NCBI RefSeq assembly: GCF_014779765.1
Contig: NZ_JACXZA010000002.1
Location: 62,001-126,000 of the forward strand
DNA from: Paenibacillus terricola
Lineage (GTDB): Bacteria; Bacillota; Bacilli; Paenibacillales; Paenibacillaceae
DNA length: 64,000 nt
Direction of reading: 5' to 3'
Part shown: positions 54,257 to 62,573 of the stretch, piece after piece
How positions within the stretch are numbered: position 1 is the stretch's first letter
Layout: each line of letters begins with the position of its first letter
Made by a program: the position numbers and the translations under genes
Notes under the pieces: generated by a model
Told to the model about the DNA's origin: nothing
The model's database searches: none
What the model saw: only the letters and a program-made list of their open reading frames with translations

Positions 54257-55228
54257 TTAGCTGTTGCTGTAATTCAGCTGCGCTAGCTCGCCTTCGTAGT
54301 AATTGCGTATGAATGATTCAGCAGGCTTGCCGAACATGCAGTAGTCGTTATTGCTTGCCGCCTGTTCCTCAGGGTACAGAATCGAAGGCCAATCCCACAG
54401 CATAAAGCCCTTCACCCAAGGCCGCCTGCTGCTGCTCCCGAACATCGCTTCATAGAATTCCAACTGTGCGGCACCATCTGTCTCGCCCTGCAAGCCCCAA
54501 TCGTTAGGCAAATGCTCGGATCCTCGGCGGCTAGGACAGCCTGCTTCCATGAAGAAGAACGGTTTGTTGAAGCGCTCCACAACTTTCTCGATACGGTCCA
54601 GCTGAGCTTGCCAATCGCCGACAGGGTAGTAGCCGCTCGATGAAATAACGTCGACTGCGTCCCACCACAGCACGCGGTCCTCTTGATATTTGTCACAGTT
54701 GTAAGTCACAATCCCGCTGTATATACTCCGTACTTCGCGAATAAGCTGGCGCCATTCAGTCTCGCGACGGTCGGTTTGTACCATCTCGCAGCCGATGCAC
54801 AGCATCTCACAGCCTGATTCCTCCGCTACTCGGGCGTAATGAAGGATGAATGCGGTGTAAGACGCGAACCAATCGGACCATTTGGGTTCACAAGGCACAT
54901 CGTAGTCGAAAAAATTAATATGAGCCCGCCATGTTCCATCTGCACAGTTGACGACAGGCTTTAAACAAACGTTCAAGCCATTGCGCTTCGCTTCAGCTAT
55001 CGCATGTCGAACTTCTTCATCCGTTACTGTAGGTGCTTCAGTGAAAGGAATGGTAGTCGATTGAGGCGTTGCTTGCAGCGCTGCGAATGTGATTGCTGTC
55101 CAGTTAATGCCGAGTCGTTCCTTCATTAATGCCATGGATTGATCGGCTTCCTTCGTCGACCAAGTGCCGCGGGTTCCCGTCCAACCCCATGTCATGCCTG
55201 CAATGTACGTTTGATCGTTCCAATTCAT
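54257..55228 (-). CDS. GH113 endo-beta-1,4-mannanase, intracellular
   Basis: A 323-residue TIM-barrel glycosidase. The N-terminus 'YIAGMTWGWTGTRGTW' and the acid/base Glu148 in 'CIGCEMVQ' plus nucleophile Glu228 in 'FFFMEAGCPSR' match the GH113 pattern of the Alicyclobacillus enzyme. No signal peptide is seen, so it trims imported manno-oligosaccharides to mannobiose. It is the first gene of the mannan operon, 18 bases before the epimerase. A cre-like box lies upstream. Confidence 0.9.
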   Translation of the reverse strand: MNWNDQTYIAGMTWGWTGTRGTWSTKEADQSMALMKERLGINWTAITFAALQATPQSTTIPFTEAPTVTDEEVRHAIAEAKRNGLNVCLKPVVNCADGTWRAHINFFDYDVPCEPKWSDWFASYTAFILHYARVAEESGCEMLCIGCEMVQTDRRETEWRQLIREVRSIYSGIVTYNCDKYQEDRVLWWDAVDVISSSGYYPVGDWQAQLDRIEKVVERFNKPFFFMEAGCPSRRGSEHLPNDWGLQGETDGAAQLEFYEAMFGSSSRRPWVKGFMLWDWPSILYPEEQAASNNDYCMFGKPAESFIRNYYEGELAQLNYSNS

Positions 55229-55720
55229 CCTGTCAGCGCTCCTCTATTCGAATAATGAAACCTGATCCGCACCAAGTTGACATTTGTTATTCTTAATAAT
55301 AACAACCACTAACGATAGGTTAATGGTTTGTTAGGTGTTTTGCAAGCGTTTTTAAAGGGTGAAAGTTGTGCGACTTTACCATATTGCACAACGTTTTTTT
55401 GCTGTTCGGAAGCGAAGCGGACAAATTTACAAGTTACTCGTTGTTTTGAAGAAAAATAAAGTTGGCGAGGGTGGGAGTAAGTGTTTCGTTATTATGAATT
55501 TGGTTCATTGAGAATAACGTTTGGATGGAGGGGGAGTAGTTAGTACGAAACATGGTATGTGAGATTGGTCAGCACTCCTTACTGTTAGGAACAATAGAGG
55601 ACGATGATTACATAAATAGTTGGAGGAGGCGTCATTCATTGTCGGCGCAACTTTTATTGTTAATGCCGCGTAATAGTTTTCATATGGAACGTTTGGAATT
55701 ATTTGCATGAGGACAAGGGG
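55229..55720. other. Divergent intergenic region with a cre-like box
   Basis: About 490 bases of AT-rich DNA ahead of the mannan operon. It includes a cre-like box at 55340-55354; no coding region could be supported. Confidence 0.45.
55340..55354 (-). promoter_or_regulatory. cre-like box upstream of the mannan operon
   Basis: TTGCAAGCGTTTTTA matches the cre consensus except at one C position. It is about 110 bases upstream of the GH113 start. Confidence 0.5.
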
Positions 55721-56023
55721 ATGATGATGATTTCGAAGATGTCTACGATGAAGCAGTTAAAGTATCTTATGTTCAATAGTTTGGGCATGCTGGCTATTTC
55801 AGTTTTTTGGCTGATAGCGAATCTTTCGGCTGATCGACCGATGTGGCTGATTGTCCCGTCATTTCTGACGACTCCAGCGTTTCTCGTCATTATTAGCGGA
55901 GATGGGCGATCCGATAGCCGTAACTTATTTTGGACTCACAAGAGGGGTCTTAGAACTTCGCAGGCTGGAATGCGCAGGGGAACAATCGATAACGCAGGAG
56001 TTGATTTGATATTTCAACCATAA
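55721..56023 (+). CDS. Small membrane protein, unknown
   Basis: About 100 residues with two hydrophobic helices ('NSLGMLAISVFWLIANLS' and 'WLIVPSFLTTPAFLVIIS') and a basic tail. Three adjacent ATG codons (55721-55729) follow GAGGACAAGGGG. It is followed closely by another small membrane protein gene. Family not recognised. Confidence 0.55.
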   Translation: MMMISKMSTMKQLKYLMFNSLGMLAISVFWLIANLSADRPMWLIVPSFLTTPAFLVIISGDGRSDSRNLFWTHKRGLRTSQAGMRRGTIDNAGVDLIFQP

Positions 56024-56040
56024 CGCATCTTTCCATACAA

Positions 56041-56430
56041 TTGGTTTCTAAGCTAATCATACTGGCTATGATAATTGCGTCAGTTTTAATCAGTCATTCA
56101 AGAGAGGCAGATGAATGGATTTATTTTCTGTATTTTGTCGTAGGTCTAATCCATTTTGTATCTGTAGTCTGCATTGTATCTGATCTGATTCGGAAGGATC
56201 ACATTAGCGTTGATGGAGAGTTAGTGGATAAGCAGAAGTTGTATAATGGATGGAAAATTCGTGTAAGGACAGATAGCGGAGAGAAGCTTCGCAAGTTTCG
56301 GACGAATAATCAGTTCGATGAGACGTTTCGTAAGTTCGAGATAGATGAACCGATCACCGTTACTTATTTCAGGCTGACAAGAGCGGTCTATGCGATTCAA
56401 CGTCCGGCAATTGATCTTGTTGGAGATTAA
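56041..56430 (+). CDS. Small membrane protein with soluble C-terminal domain
   Basis: A 129-residue protein: two transmembrane helices ('LIILAMIIASVLISH' and 'FLYFVVGLIHFVSVVCIV') followed by a beta-rich domain ('HISVDGELVDKQKLYNGWKI'). The start TTG 56041 has no good ribosome site. It is probably paired with the preceding gene. Function unknown. Confidence 0.55.
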   Translation: MVSKLIILAMIIASVLISHSREADEWIYFLYFVVGLIHFVSVVCIVSDLIRKDHISVDGELVDKQKLYNGWKIRVRTDSGEKLRKFRTNNQFDETFRKFEIDEPITVTYFRLTRAVYAIQRPAIDLVGD

Positions 56431-56446
56431 TTACATAAGGAGTGCG

Positions 56447-56524
56447 ATGGTGGCTGCATTGGATTCGGACTTGGAGCAGTACGGACAGCTGATGAGTGAT
56501 GCGATCGCTTCCCATCAACGCTGA
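56447..56524 (+). CDS. Possible 25-residue peptide or gene-start remnant
   Basis: AAGGAG at 56438-56443 precedes ATG 56447/GTG 56450. The frame encodes 'LDSDLEQYGQLMSDAIASHQ' and ends at TGA 56522. The composition is that of a real protein N-terminus, so it may be a truncated gene. Confidence 0.3.
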   Translation: MVAALDSDLEQYGQLMSDAIASHQR

Positions 56525-56798
56525 TTGCGTGAAGGCATGAATTTCGAGTGCGAGTGATAGCGAACATACAGTGATACGGCTGTCTTGCGAGTTAGGGAAC
56601 GTAACTTGTGGGGCAGCTTATTTGTTGCAATAAGATGTAGAGGATTCCGAAATGTTCAGGAGTGACTGAAATTCTTATGTAATCCTCACTTGGGATCTAG
56701 TTGTGTGACCCCGTTGATTATCGATAGTAGTGTTCTTGTTTTTGATTTTGTCCAGATATGGACTATTCAAATGCATGTAAATGCTTTAAAATACAGAC

Positions 56799-56826
56799 AA
56801 ACGGACTTAATCAAACATAAACGGAC
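56799..56826 (+). promoter_or_regulatory. Direct repeats AAACGGAC, possible DeoR operator
   Basis: AAACGGAC at 56799-56806 and again at 56819-56826 (20-base period, same face of the helix), 22 bases before the ASRT gene. The downstream DeoR regulator is the obvious candidate to bind them. Confidence 0.5.
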
Positions 56827-56848
56827 AAGTTGTTAAGGGGGAAACGCG

Positions 56849-57220
56849 ATGCCACAAGCAATCGGTGCAACACATTGGATTATTCCGGACGGTTATATTC
56901 CGCCAACAAGCTCTGGTGAGCTGGAAAGTCATGAATCGGTGTGCGTGCTCAACTGCGGAACTGAAGCGGCTAAGCTGGAATTTACGATTTATTTTGAAGA
57001 CCGCGATCCGATTGAACATATTGGGTACGTTGTACCTGGCAGAAGAACGAAGCATATTCGTACTGCATTGCTGTCCAATGGAAGTGAATCGATTCCGAAG
57101 GGTGTTCCTTACGCGATTGAAGTCTCGAGTGATATTCCGGTTATCGTGCAATACAGCCGTCTAGATTCAACGCAGGCGGAGAATGCACTAATGTCGACGC
57201 TTGGTTTTCCCATTCGTTAG
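56849..57220 (+). CDS. Anabaena sensory rhodopsin transducer (ASRT)-family protein
   Basis: A 123-residue beta-sandwich protein. The N-terminus 'IGATHWIIPDGYIPP', 'SHESVCVLNCGTEAAKLEF' and 'VPGRRTKHIRTALL' with 'IPVIVQYSRLDSTQAENALM' are the full ASRT signature. In Anabaena the homologue couples to a rhodopsin, but no rhodopsin is present here. In non-phototrophs the family is found with carbohydrate genes and is thought to be a ligand-binding module. TTAAGGGGG lies 9 bases before ATG 56849. It is followed by a DeoR regulator that probably shares its transcript. Confidence 0.9.
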   Translation: MPQAIGATHWIIPDGYIPPTSSGELESHESVCVLNCGTEAAKLEFTIYFEDRDPIEHIGYVVPGRRTKHIRTALLSNGSESIPKGVPYAIEVSSDIPVIVQYSRLDSTQAENALMSTLGFPIR

Positions 57221-57309
57221 ACGACTGGCGGGTTGACGCGGAAGAACGATTTCAGGCACAATGAAGTATTGGAACTAATGACCAAAGAGTAGGGAAGGAG
57301 ACGCGAGCA

Positions 57310-58077
57310 ATGCTGGCAGCCGAACGCTATGAGATGATAGTCCGACTGGTGCAAGAGAAGGGCAGTGTGCGAGTGACGGAGCTGAGCGTCCAATGCGGCG
57401 TTACAGAAGAGACGATTCGCAGGGATTTGGATCGTCTGGAATCAGAGGGACGTCTTCGCCGCTCCCATGGCGGCGCGGTAAGCGTGAAGCAGGAAGGGGC
57501 GTCTCAACCCGAAATACCATATACGCAGCGCGAGATTACGAATGCAGAAGAGAAGCGGCGGATAGCCGAAGAAGCGATTCGCTTCATCGAGCCGAAGGAT
57601 CGGATCCTGCTGGATGCGAGTACGACAGCTTGGTATATGGCGGCCCGACTGCCGGATATTCCGCTGACAGTCTTGACCAACTCGATTAAGGTAGCGACGG
57701 AACTTAGTCAGAAGGAGAAAATCGAGGTCATCGTGATCGGCGGCAAGTTGGCAAACAACTCGCTATCGTTTGTTGGGCCGCTTGCAGAGCGATCATTAGA
57801 AACCTACTATGTGGACAAGCTCTTCCTGTCCGGCAAAGGCGTTCACCTCGAGCGTGGCATTAGCGAATCGAATGAGCTGCAGGCACGTTTGAAGCAGCAG
57901 ATGATTGGCATAGCAGAACGCGTCTTCTTGCTAGCTGACTCGAGCAAGTTCGGCGTCACTTCGTTCACACATGTCGCGGATCTGTCAACAGTGGATACCT
58001 TAGTGACGGACCGCCGCATTTCCCGGGAAACGGCAGACAAGCTGGGCGAGCTTGGTATTAACGTACTGACGGTTTAG
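57310..58077 (+). CDS. DeoR/GlpR-family transcriptional regulator
   Basis: A 255-residue repressor with 'VRVTELSVQCGVTEETIRRD' (HTH), 'RRSHGGAV' (signature) and the sensor domain 'ILLDASTTAWYMAARLPDIP', 'KLFLSGKGVHLERGIS', 'DSSKFGVTSFTHVADLSTVD'. AAGGAG lies 12 bases before ATG 57310. It is a paralogue of the kdu operon DeoR but clearly different. Its effector is presumably a phosphorylated sugar. The palindrome array begins 42 bases after its stop. Confidence 0.92.
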   Translation: MLAAERYEMIVRLVQEKGSVRVTELSVQCGVTEETIRRDLDRLESEGRLRRSHGGAVSVKQEGASQPEIPYTQREITNAEEKRRIAEEAIRFIEPKDRILLDASTTAWYMAARLPDIPLTVLTNSIKVATELSQKEKIEVIVIGGKLANNSLSFVGPLAERSLETYYVDKLFLSGKGVHLERGISESNELQARLKQQMIGIAERVFLLADSSKFGVTSFTHVADLSTVDTLVTDRRISRETADKLGELGINVLTV

Positions 58078-58118
58078 ATGGTTGACGTTACGCGAGGTGA
58101 GGCGAGCTGCTTGGGCCT

Positions 58119-58577
58119 GTAGGTGCAGCAATGCACCTACAGAGTGCGAGAACAATACCGAGTGTGGAATTGTAGGTGCAGAACTGCACCTTCGTGTAGC
58201 TGGCGTATTGCAACGTGGACCTTTAGGTGCAGAAGTGCACCTAAAGGTGGCCGGCGTTCCGGCAAGTGGACTTATAGGTGCAGAATTGCACCTATGGGTG
58301 AGGAAACGGCCAATACCCAAGCTCATAGGTGCAGTTCTGCACCTATGATGGGAGAAATCGCAGCCAAGCAGTTATGTAGGTGCGGAAATGCATCATATGG
58401 AGCGTCATGCGTGCAACCATTCGAGATAAGATGGGGCATCAAGCGAGCAACCAGCGACAATAAGATGCAGAAGTGCAGCGCATGGACCATCAAGCGACTA
58501 TTAGATGTAGTAGTGCATCTAAAGTGCACAATGACATGGATCTCCACTCAAGCAGTATTAAGTTGCAGAAATGCGTC
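58119..58577. repeat. Array of about nine regularly spaced palindromes (TAGGTGCA-NNN-TGCACCTA type)
   Basis: Copies at 58119-58140, 58172-58193, 58221-58246, 58274-58295, 58324-58347, then degenerate ones at 58376-58396, 58463-58479, 58501-58522 and 58561-58577. Each is a near-perfect hairpin with core TAGGTGCAG / TGCACCTA, and the first five repeat about every 50 bases. Flanking pairs vary in a compensating way (G-C, CTT-AAG, A-T, CA-TG). The spacers resemble each other (GTGGAC before copies 3 and 4). There are no cas genes and no unique spacers, so this is not CRISPR. It fills most of the gap between a DeoR gene and lutA. Confidence 0.85.
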
Positions 58578-58685
58578 ATGTAGAGCCGCGCGGCACCTCT
58601 ATTCATTTAACCAGTTCTGTGAAACGTTGAAAACGCATACGTTCAACAGCCGTGCGGACAAGCGAGCTTCTTTTTTACTTTTAAC

Positions 58686-58696
58686 TTGTCTGACAA
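58686..58696 (+). promoter_or_regulatory. Probable LutR (GntR/FadR-type) operator
   Basis: TTGTCTGACAA is a perfect palindrome around a central base and matches the TNGTC-N-GACNA operator pattern of lactate-responsive FadR-subfamily regulators. It lies 87 bases before lutA. Confidence 0.62.
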
Positions 58697-58712
58697 CCTG
58701 ATATCATAAATG

Positions 58713-58741
58713 TTGACCATTACTTTATTTATTTTTGTAAT
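58713..58741 (+). promoter_or_regulatory. Candidate promoter of lutABC
   Basis: TTGACC, a 17-base spacer and TGTAAT, 42 bases before the lutA start and downstream of the putative LutR operator. Confidence 0.45.
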
Positions 58742-58782
58742 CAATCTGCCGCGATTAGCGGCAAAACGAGGTGTTTCTTCTC

Positions 58783-59505
58783 ATGAAAGTGTCCTTATTC
58801 ATCACTTGTCTTAGCGACGCCATCTATCCTCGGGTCGGAGAGGCGATGGTTCGTCTGCTAGCGCGGTATGGCGTACAGCTAGAGTTCCCAACTGTGCAAA
58901 CCTGCTGCGGGCAGCCGGCGTTCAACAGCGGTTATTGGGACGACGCGCGCAAAACAGCAACAACGTTGATCGAGGCATTCGAGGACAGCGACTTTGTCAT
59001 TGCACCATCGGGCTCCTGCATCGGAATGCTCCATCATTATCCAAAGCTATTCGAGAAGGATCCTGTAATGCTGGAGCGGGCTAACAAACTGCAGGCCAAA
59101 AGCTACGAGTTCACACAATTCCTCGTTAAAGTGCTTGGCGTTACCGACGTTGGCGCGACATTCCCTCATAAAGTAACGTATCACCCTTCATGCCATGGTA
59201 CGCGTTTGCTTGGCGTGAAGGAAGAACCGATTGCGCTAATGAATCAGGTCAAAGGGCTGGAGCTCGTTCCGCTTCCTTTTGCTGAAGATTGCTGTGGGTT
59301 TGGCGGTACATTCGCGGTGAAGATGGCTGATATTTCGGGTGCCATGGTTACGGAGAAGGTCGATCATGTGCTGGAGACGGAAGCTGAAGTGCTTGTTGGT
59401 CTGGACATGGCGTGCATGATGAACATTGCAGGCAATCTGCGTTACCGGGATAAACCCGTACGCGTGATGCACTTGGCCGAACTGCTTTATGAAGGGGTGA
59501 AGTAA
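58783..59505 (+). CDS. lutA: Lactate utilization protein LutA
   Basis: A 240-residue Cys-rich subunit of the LutABC L-lactate oxidation complex. It has two CCG-type domains for iron-sulfur binding: 'QTCCGQPAFNSGYWDDARK' and 'EDCCGFGGTFAVKMADIS', with further Cys in 'GSCIGMLHHYP' and 'HPSCHGTRLL'. ATG 58783 is chosen because GAGGTG lies 9 bases upstream and 'MKVSLFITCLSD' is the family N-terminus. It works with LutB and LutC to oxidise lactate to pyruvate. It heads an operon with lutB two bases downstream. Confidence 0.94.
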   Translation: MKVSLFITCLSDAIYPRVGEAMVRLLARYGVQLEFPTVQTCCGQPAFNSGYWDDARKTATTLIEAFEDSDFVIAPSGSCIGMLHHYPKLFEKDPVMLERANKLQAKSYEFTQFLVKVLGVTDVGATFPHKVTYHPSCHGTRLLGVKEEPIALMNQVKGLELVPLPFAEDCCGFGGTFAVKMADISGAMVTEKVDHVLETEAEVLVGLDMACMMNIAGNLRYRDKPVRVMHLAELLYEGVK

Positions 59506-59507
59506 CG

Positions 59508-61034
59508 ATGAGTACAGCAAGCACGAAGCCCGGAACCGTCAAAGAACGGGCAGGACTCGCACTGAATGATGAATTCCTGCGCAAAGCGGTCAAGTTCACA
59601 ACGGAGCGTCTGCGTTCCGGCAAGAAAGCAGCTTCGGAAGAGCATGGTAACTGGGACGACTGGCGCGAGCGCGGCAGACAAATCCGCCTGCATACCATTG
59701 CTCACCTGGACTATTATTTGAATCTGTTTGCAGACAATGCACGCGCTAACGGCGTCAATGTGCATTTTGCCGAGACTGATGTGGAAGCAGTTAAGATCGC
59801 ATTGGCCATTGCGGAGCGCAAGCAGGCCAAGTCAGTCGTTAAATCCAAGTCGATGGTGACCGAAGAGCTTCACTTGAATCATGCACTTGAGAAAATCGGC
59901 GTAGAAGCGATCGAGACCGACCTTGGCGAGTACATCATTCAACTTGCTGGCGAAACACCATCGCATATTATTATCCCGGCTATCCATAAGAACCGTTACC
60001 AGATTGCTGATCTGCTGTCAGCTGAAGCGGGCGAGACGTTGGCGCCGGATACGCAGATTCTAGCCGGTTTCGTTCGTAAGAAGCTGCGGGAGAAATTTCT
60101 TGAAGCAGATATCGGCATGACGGGCTGCAACTTCGCGATTGCTGAGACAGGCTCAATGGTTTTGTTCGAAAATGAGGGCAACGCGCGCATGGTATCTACC
60201 GTGCCCAAAACGCAAATTACTTTGATGGGGATGGAACGTATCATCCCATCTTTCGAAGACCTTGAAGTTATGGCTACGCTGCTGCCGCGCTCTGCGACAG
60301 GCCAGAAGCTGACGGTCTATATGTCTGGCATTACAGGCCCTCGCCGCACGGAGGATGCAGACGGTCCGGATGAAATGCATATCATCATCGTGGATAACGG
60401 GCGCTCCAATCAGCTTGGCGATCCCGAGTTCCAAGAGCTGCTCAATTGCATACGCTGCGGCGCATGTTTGAACGCATGTCCGGTGTACCGTCATATCGGC
60501 GGCCACGCATACGGCGGAACATATAGCGGTCCGATCGGTGCTGTTCTGACGCCTGCGTTGAAGAAGGACGAATCGCAGTGGGATGACATCGCCAATGCAT
60601 CGAGCTTGTGCGGTGCGTGTTATGAAGCTTGTCCGGTCAAAATCCCGCTGCACGACATGCTTGTCTACTTGCGGAGACGGAAAGTGGAGAGTGGCAATGG
60701 CAACCTGCTGGAGTCGGTCGGCATGAAGGGCTTCTCAACGCTCTTAGGCGGTTCGAAGCGGATGCGTGGCGTCATCCGACTCGGTCAGCTTGGCCAGAAG
60801 CTAGTTGAAAGAGATGGTGGCATTCGCATCAAGCTTGGTCCGCTGAAGGGCTGGAATACGTATCGCGTAACGCCAAGTTTGCCGAAGCAGTCATTCCGCG
60901 ACCGCTGGTCGACCATTCAGAAGGAAACGCAGGCAGAGGGAGCGACGCTTGATCCGGCATTAAAAGCTCGGATGGAGGCGGTCGTTGCAGAGCGTAAGCA
61001 AGGAGGAGGAAGCAGTCATGGCGGACACGCATAA
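59508..61034 (+). CDS. lutB: Lactate utilization iron-sulfur protein LutB
   Basis: A 508-residue subunit with an N-terminal LUD domain (about 60-300; 'AKSVVKSKSMVTEELHLNHA', 'TGCNFAIAETGSMVLFENEG') and two 4Fe-4S clusters ('CIRCGACLNACPVY' and 'CGACYEACPVKIP', about 311-375). The C-terminal extension holds the coding for the lutC ribosome site. It passes electrons from lactate oxidation to the respiratory chain. It overlaps lutC by 17 bases. Confidence 0.95.
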   Translation: MSTASTKPGTVKERAGLALNDEFLRKAVKFTTERLRSGKKAASEEHGNWDDWRERGRQIRLHTIAHLDYYLNLFADNARANGVNVHFAETDVEAVKIALAIAERKQAKSVVKSKSMVTEELHLNHALEKIGVEAIETDLGEYIIQLAGETPSHIIIPAIHKNRYQIADLLSAEAGETLAPDTQILAGFVRKKLREKFLEADIGMTGCNFAIAETGSMVLFENEGNARMVSTVPKTQITLMGMERIIPSFEDLEVMATLLPRSATGQKLTVYMSGITGPRRTEDADGPDEMHIIIVDNGRSNQLGDPEFQELLNCIRCGACLNACPVYRHIGGHAYGGTYSGPIGAVLTPALKKDESQWDDIANASSLCGACYEACPVKIPLHDMLVYLRRRKVESGNGNLLESVGMKGFSTLLGGSKRMRGVIRLGQLGQKLVERDGGIRIKLGPLKGWNTYRVTPSLPKQSFRDRWSTIQKETQAEGATLDPALKARMEAVVAERKQGGGSSHGGHA

Positions 61035-61743
61035 GGAATGGTTGAAGGAGTTGGAGACGGCCTCTAAGTCGAAGCAGAAGTCGTTTATCGATAGTATTTC
61101 ATCCAAGCTAGGTCGTCCTCGCCCAATGGAGAAGCCAGCTCATCCTTTCCGTGGTGCACCGGATTTCTGGCGGACGTTTGAATGGTCTGAGGAGGAACGG
61201 ATTGAGCGGTTCGGTGCGAACTTCAAGGCTGCAGGCGGCCATGTTGCCCGTCTTGCCAGCTTCGATGAAGCGAAGCAATTTATTGCAGACAAGGCTGCGG
61301 AGATGAGCGCGAAGTACATCATTCGTCAAGGACAGCCGGAGCTCGAAGCGATGAATCTTGAGGATGCGATGCCAGATGCCCGAATCACGGTCTGGAATAC
61401 GGATGAAGAAGAGAATTGGAGAGCTCGTGCAGCAGAGGCTGACTTCGGTGTTGTTGTGGCAGACTATGCGGTGGCTTATACAGGCTCGATCACCGTTGTG
61501 TCTGCTGCGAACAAAGGGCGTTCAGTTAGTTTGCTGCCGACCGTTCTATTCGCTATCATTCCCGTGGAACGGCTAAAGACACGTCTAGGTGAAGCGCTGA
61601 TCAACTTCGATCAAGCAGGCCGAGAGAACCTGCCAGCTGGTATTCACTTCATCTCAGGTCCAAGCCGTTCGGCTGATATCGAGAATGACCTGACGATTGG
61701 CGTTCATGGACCAGGCGTAGTGTACGCTTTGTTCGTTGGATAA
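61018..61743 (+). CDS. lutC: Lactate utilization protein LutC
   Basis: A 241-residue LUD-domain protein, third subunit of the complex. It has 'ARITVWNTDEEENWRARAAE', 'AVAYTGSITVVSAANKGRS' and 'GIHFISGPSRSADIENDLTI', the last being the family's conserved end. ATG 61018 is chosen since AAGGAGGAGG lies 7 bases upstream, inside the end of lutB. A frame extending to 60985 would be spurious. Confidence 0.94.
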   Translation: MADTHKEWLKELETASKSKQKSFIDSISSKLGRPRPMEKPAHPFRGAPDFWRTFEWSEEERIERFGANFKAAGGHVARLASFDEAKQFIADKAAEMSAKYIIRQGQPELEAMNLEDAMPDARITVWNTDEEENWRARAAEADFGVVVADYAVAYTGSITVVSAANKGRSVSLLPTVLFAIIPVERLKTRLGEALINFDQAGRENLPAGIHFISGPSRSADIENDLTIGVHGPGVVYALFVG

Positions 61744-61770
61744 GCTGACGTAGAAACGGAGGCTTGTCCG

Positions 61771-62481
61771 ATGGAGATCGAGAAGCTGGAGAAACGGAAC
61801 CATTACGAGGAAATTACTGAACAAATCCGTGGGATGATTACGAGCGGCAAGCTGAAAGTCGGCGACAAATTGCCCTCCACCAAAGAGATGGCAGAGCGAT
61901 TCGGAGTTGGACGGTCAACGATGCGGGAAGCGCTGAGCGCATTGAAAGCGGTTGGTTTGATCGAAATTCGGCAGGGCGGCGTATGCCGCGTTCTGCGGGA
62001 TCAACCCTTGAGTGAAGCTGCGGGAGCGCTTGACGCATTACAGCTTCAAGGCTCCACACTTCTTGAACTGCTCGAAGCGAGGCAGTCGCTGGAGAGTTCG
62101 AATGCAGCGATTGCTGCTCGCAAAAGGACGGAAGCGGACATTGAGCATTTGAGGTCGATCGTCGATCAGATGCAAGCTGCGGCAGGAGACGATGCGGAAG
62201 GCGAGAGACTTGACCTCGCTTTCCACCAAGGACTTGCATTAGCGACACATAATTCGATTATCGTGCAGCTGTTCGAGACGATCATGCTGCAGACGGCGAA
62301 TGCGATTCGTGATGTTCGCCGTGTTGAAATATATGCCAATCGGGACATTGCGGAGCAATTGTACCGAGAGCACTCTGAGATTCTCGATGCTGTTGTTCGG
62401 GGTAATCCGCAGCAAGCTTCAGATGCAATGCAGGTTCATCTGCAGCATGTTGAGAACATCGTTCATAAGCATGTCAGGTAA
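61771..62481 (+). CDS. lutR: GntR/FadR-subfamily regulator, LutR-like
   Basis: A 236-residue regulator. The winged helix is 'LPSTKEMAERFGVGRSTMRE' and 'GLIEIRQGGVCRV', followed by an FCD all-helical sensor domain ('FHQGLALATHNSIIVQLFET', 'EHSEILDAVVRGNPQQASDA') whose His residues usually bind a metal and an organic acid such as lactate. It lies 27 bases downstream of lutC, in the same orientation, and should repress the lut operon through the palindrome before lutA. In Bacillus subtilis lutR is encoded apart from lutABC, so this linkage supports the assignment. Confidence 0.88.
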   Translation: MEIEKLEKRNHYEEITEQIRGMITSGKLKVGDKLPSTKEMAERFGVGRSTMREALSALKAVGLIEIRQGGVCRVLRDQPLSEAAGALDALQLQGSTLLELLEARQSLESSNAAIAARKRTEADIEHLRSIVDQMQAAAGDDAEGERLDLAFHQGLALATHNSIIVQLFETIMLQTANAIRDVRRVEIYANRDIAEQLYREHSEILDAVVRGNPQQASDAMQVHLQHVENIVHKHVR

Positions 62482-62573
62482 TCGTCATATATATATTGTT
62501 GCAAACTGGTAGAACCTAACCTGCATGCATATCGCTTAAGCAGCGTATCCTAAGCGCTGTTGGAGGTGATGTC

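Larger units (their letters stand above)
56431..56848. other. Intergenic region upstream of the ASRT gene
   Basis: About 420 bases. It holds a possible 25-codon reading frame (56447-56524) and, at its end, the direct repeats 56799-56826. Nothing else could be supported. Confidence 0.4.

Noticed and set aside
55505-55708. 67-codon minus-strand frame upstream of the small membrane protein
   Set aside because: No ribosome site and no conserved pattern.
58119-58577. CRISPR array
   Set aside because: Repeats are palindromes with partly similar spacers of unequal length, later copies decay, and no cas gene is present.
58123-58701. 192-codon open frame across the palindrome array
   Set aside because: Its translation is built from the repeats, has no ribosome site and is Cys-rich nonsense.
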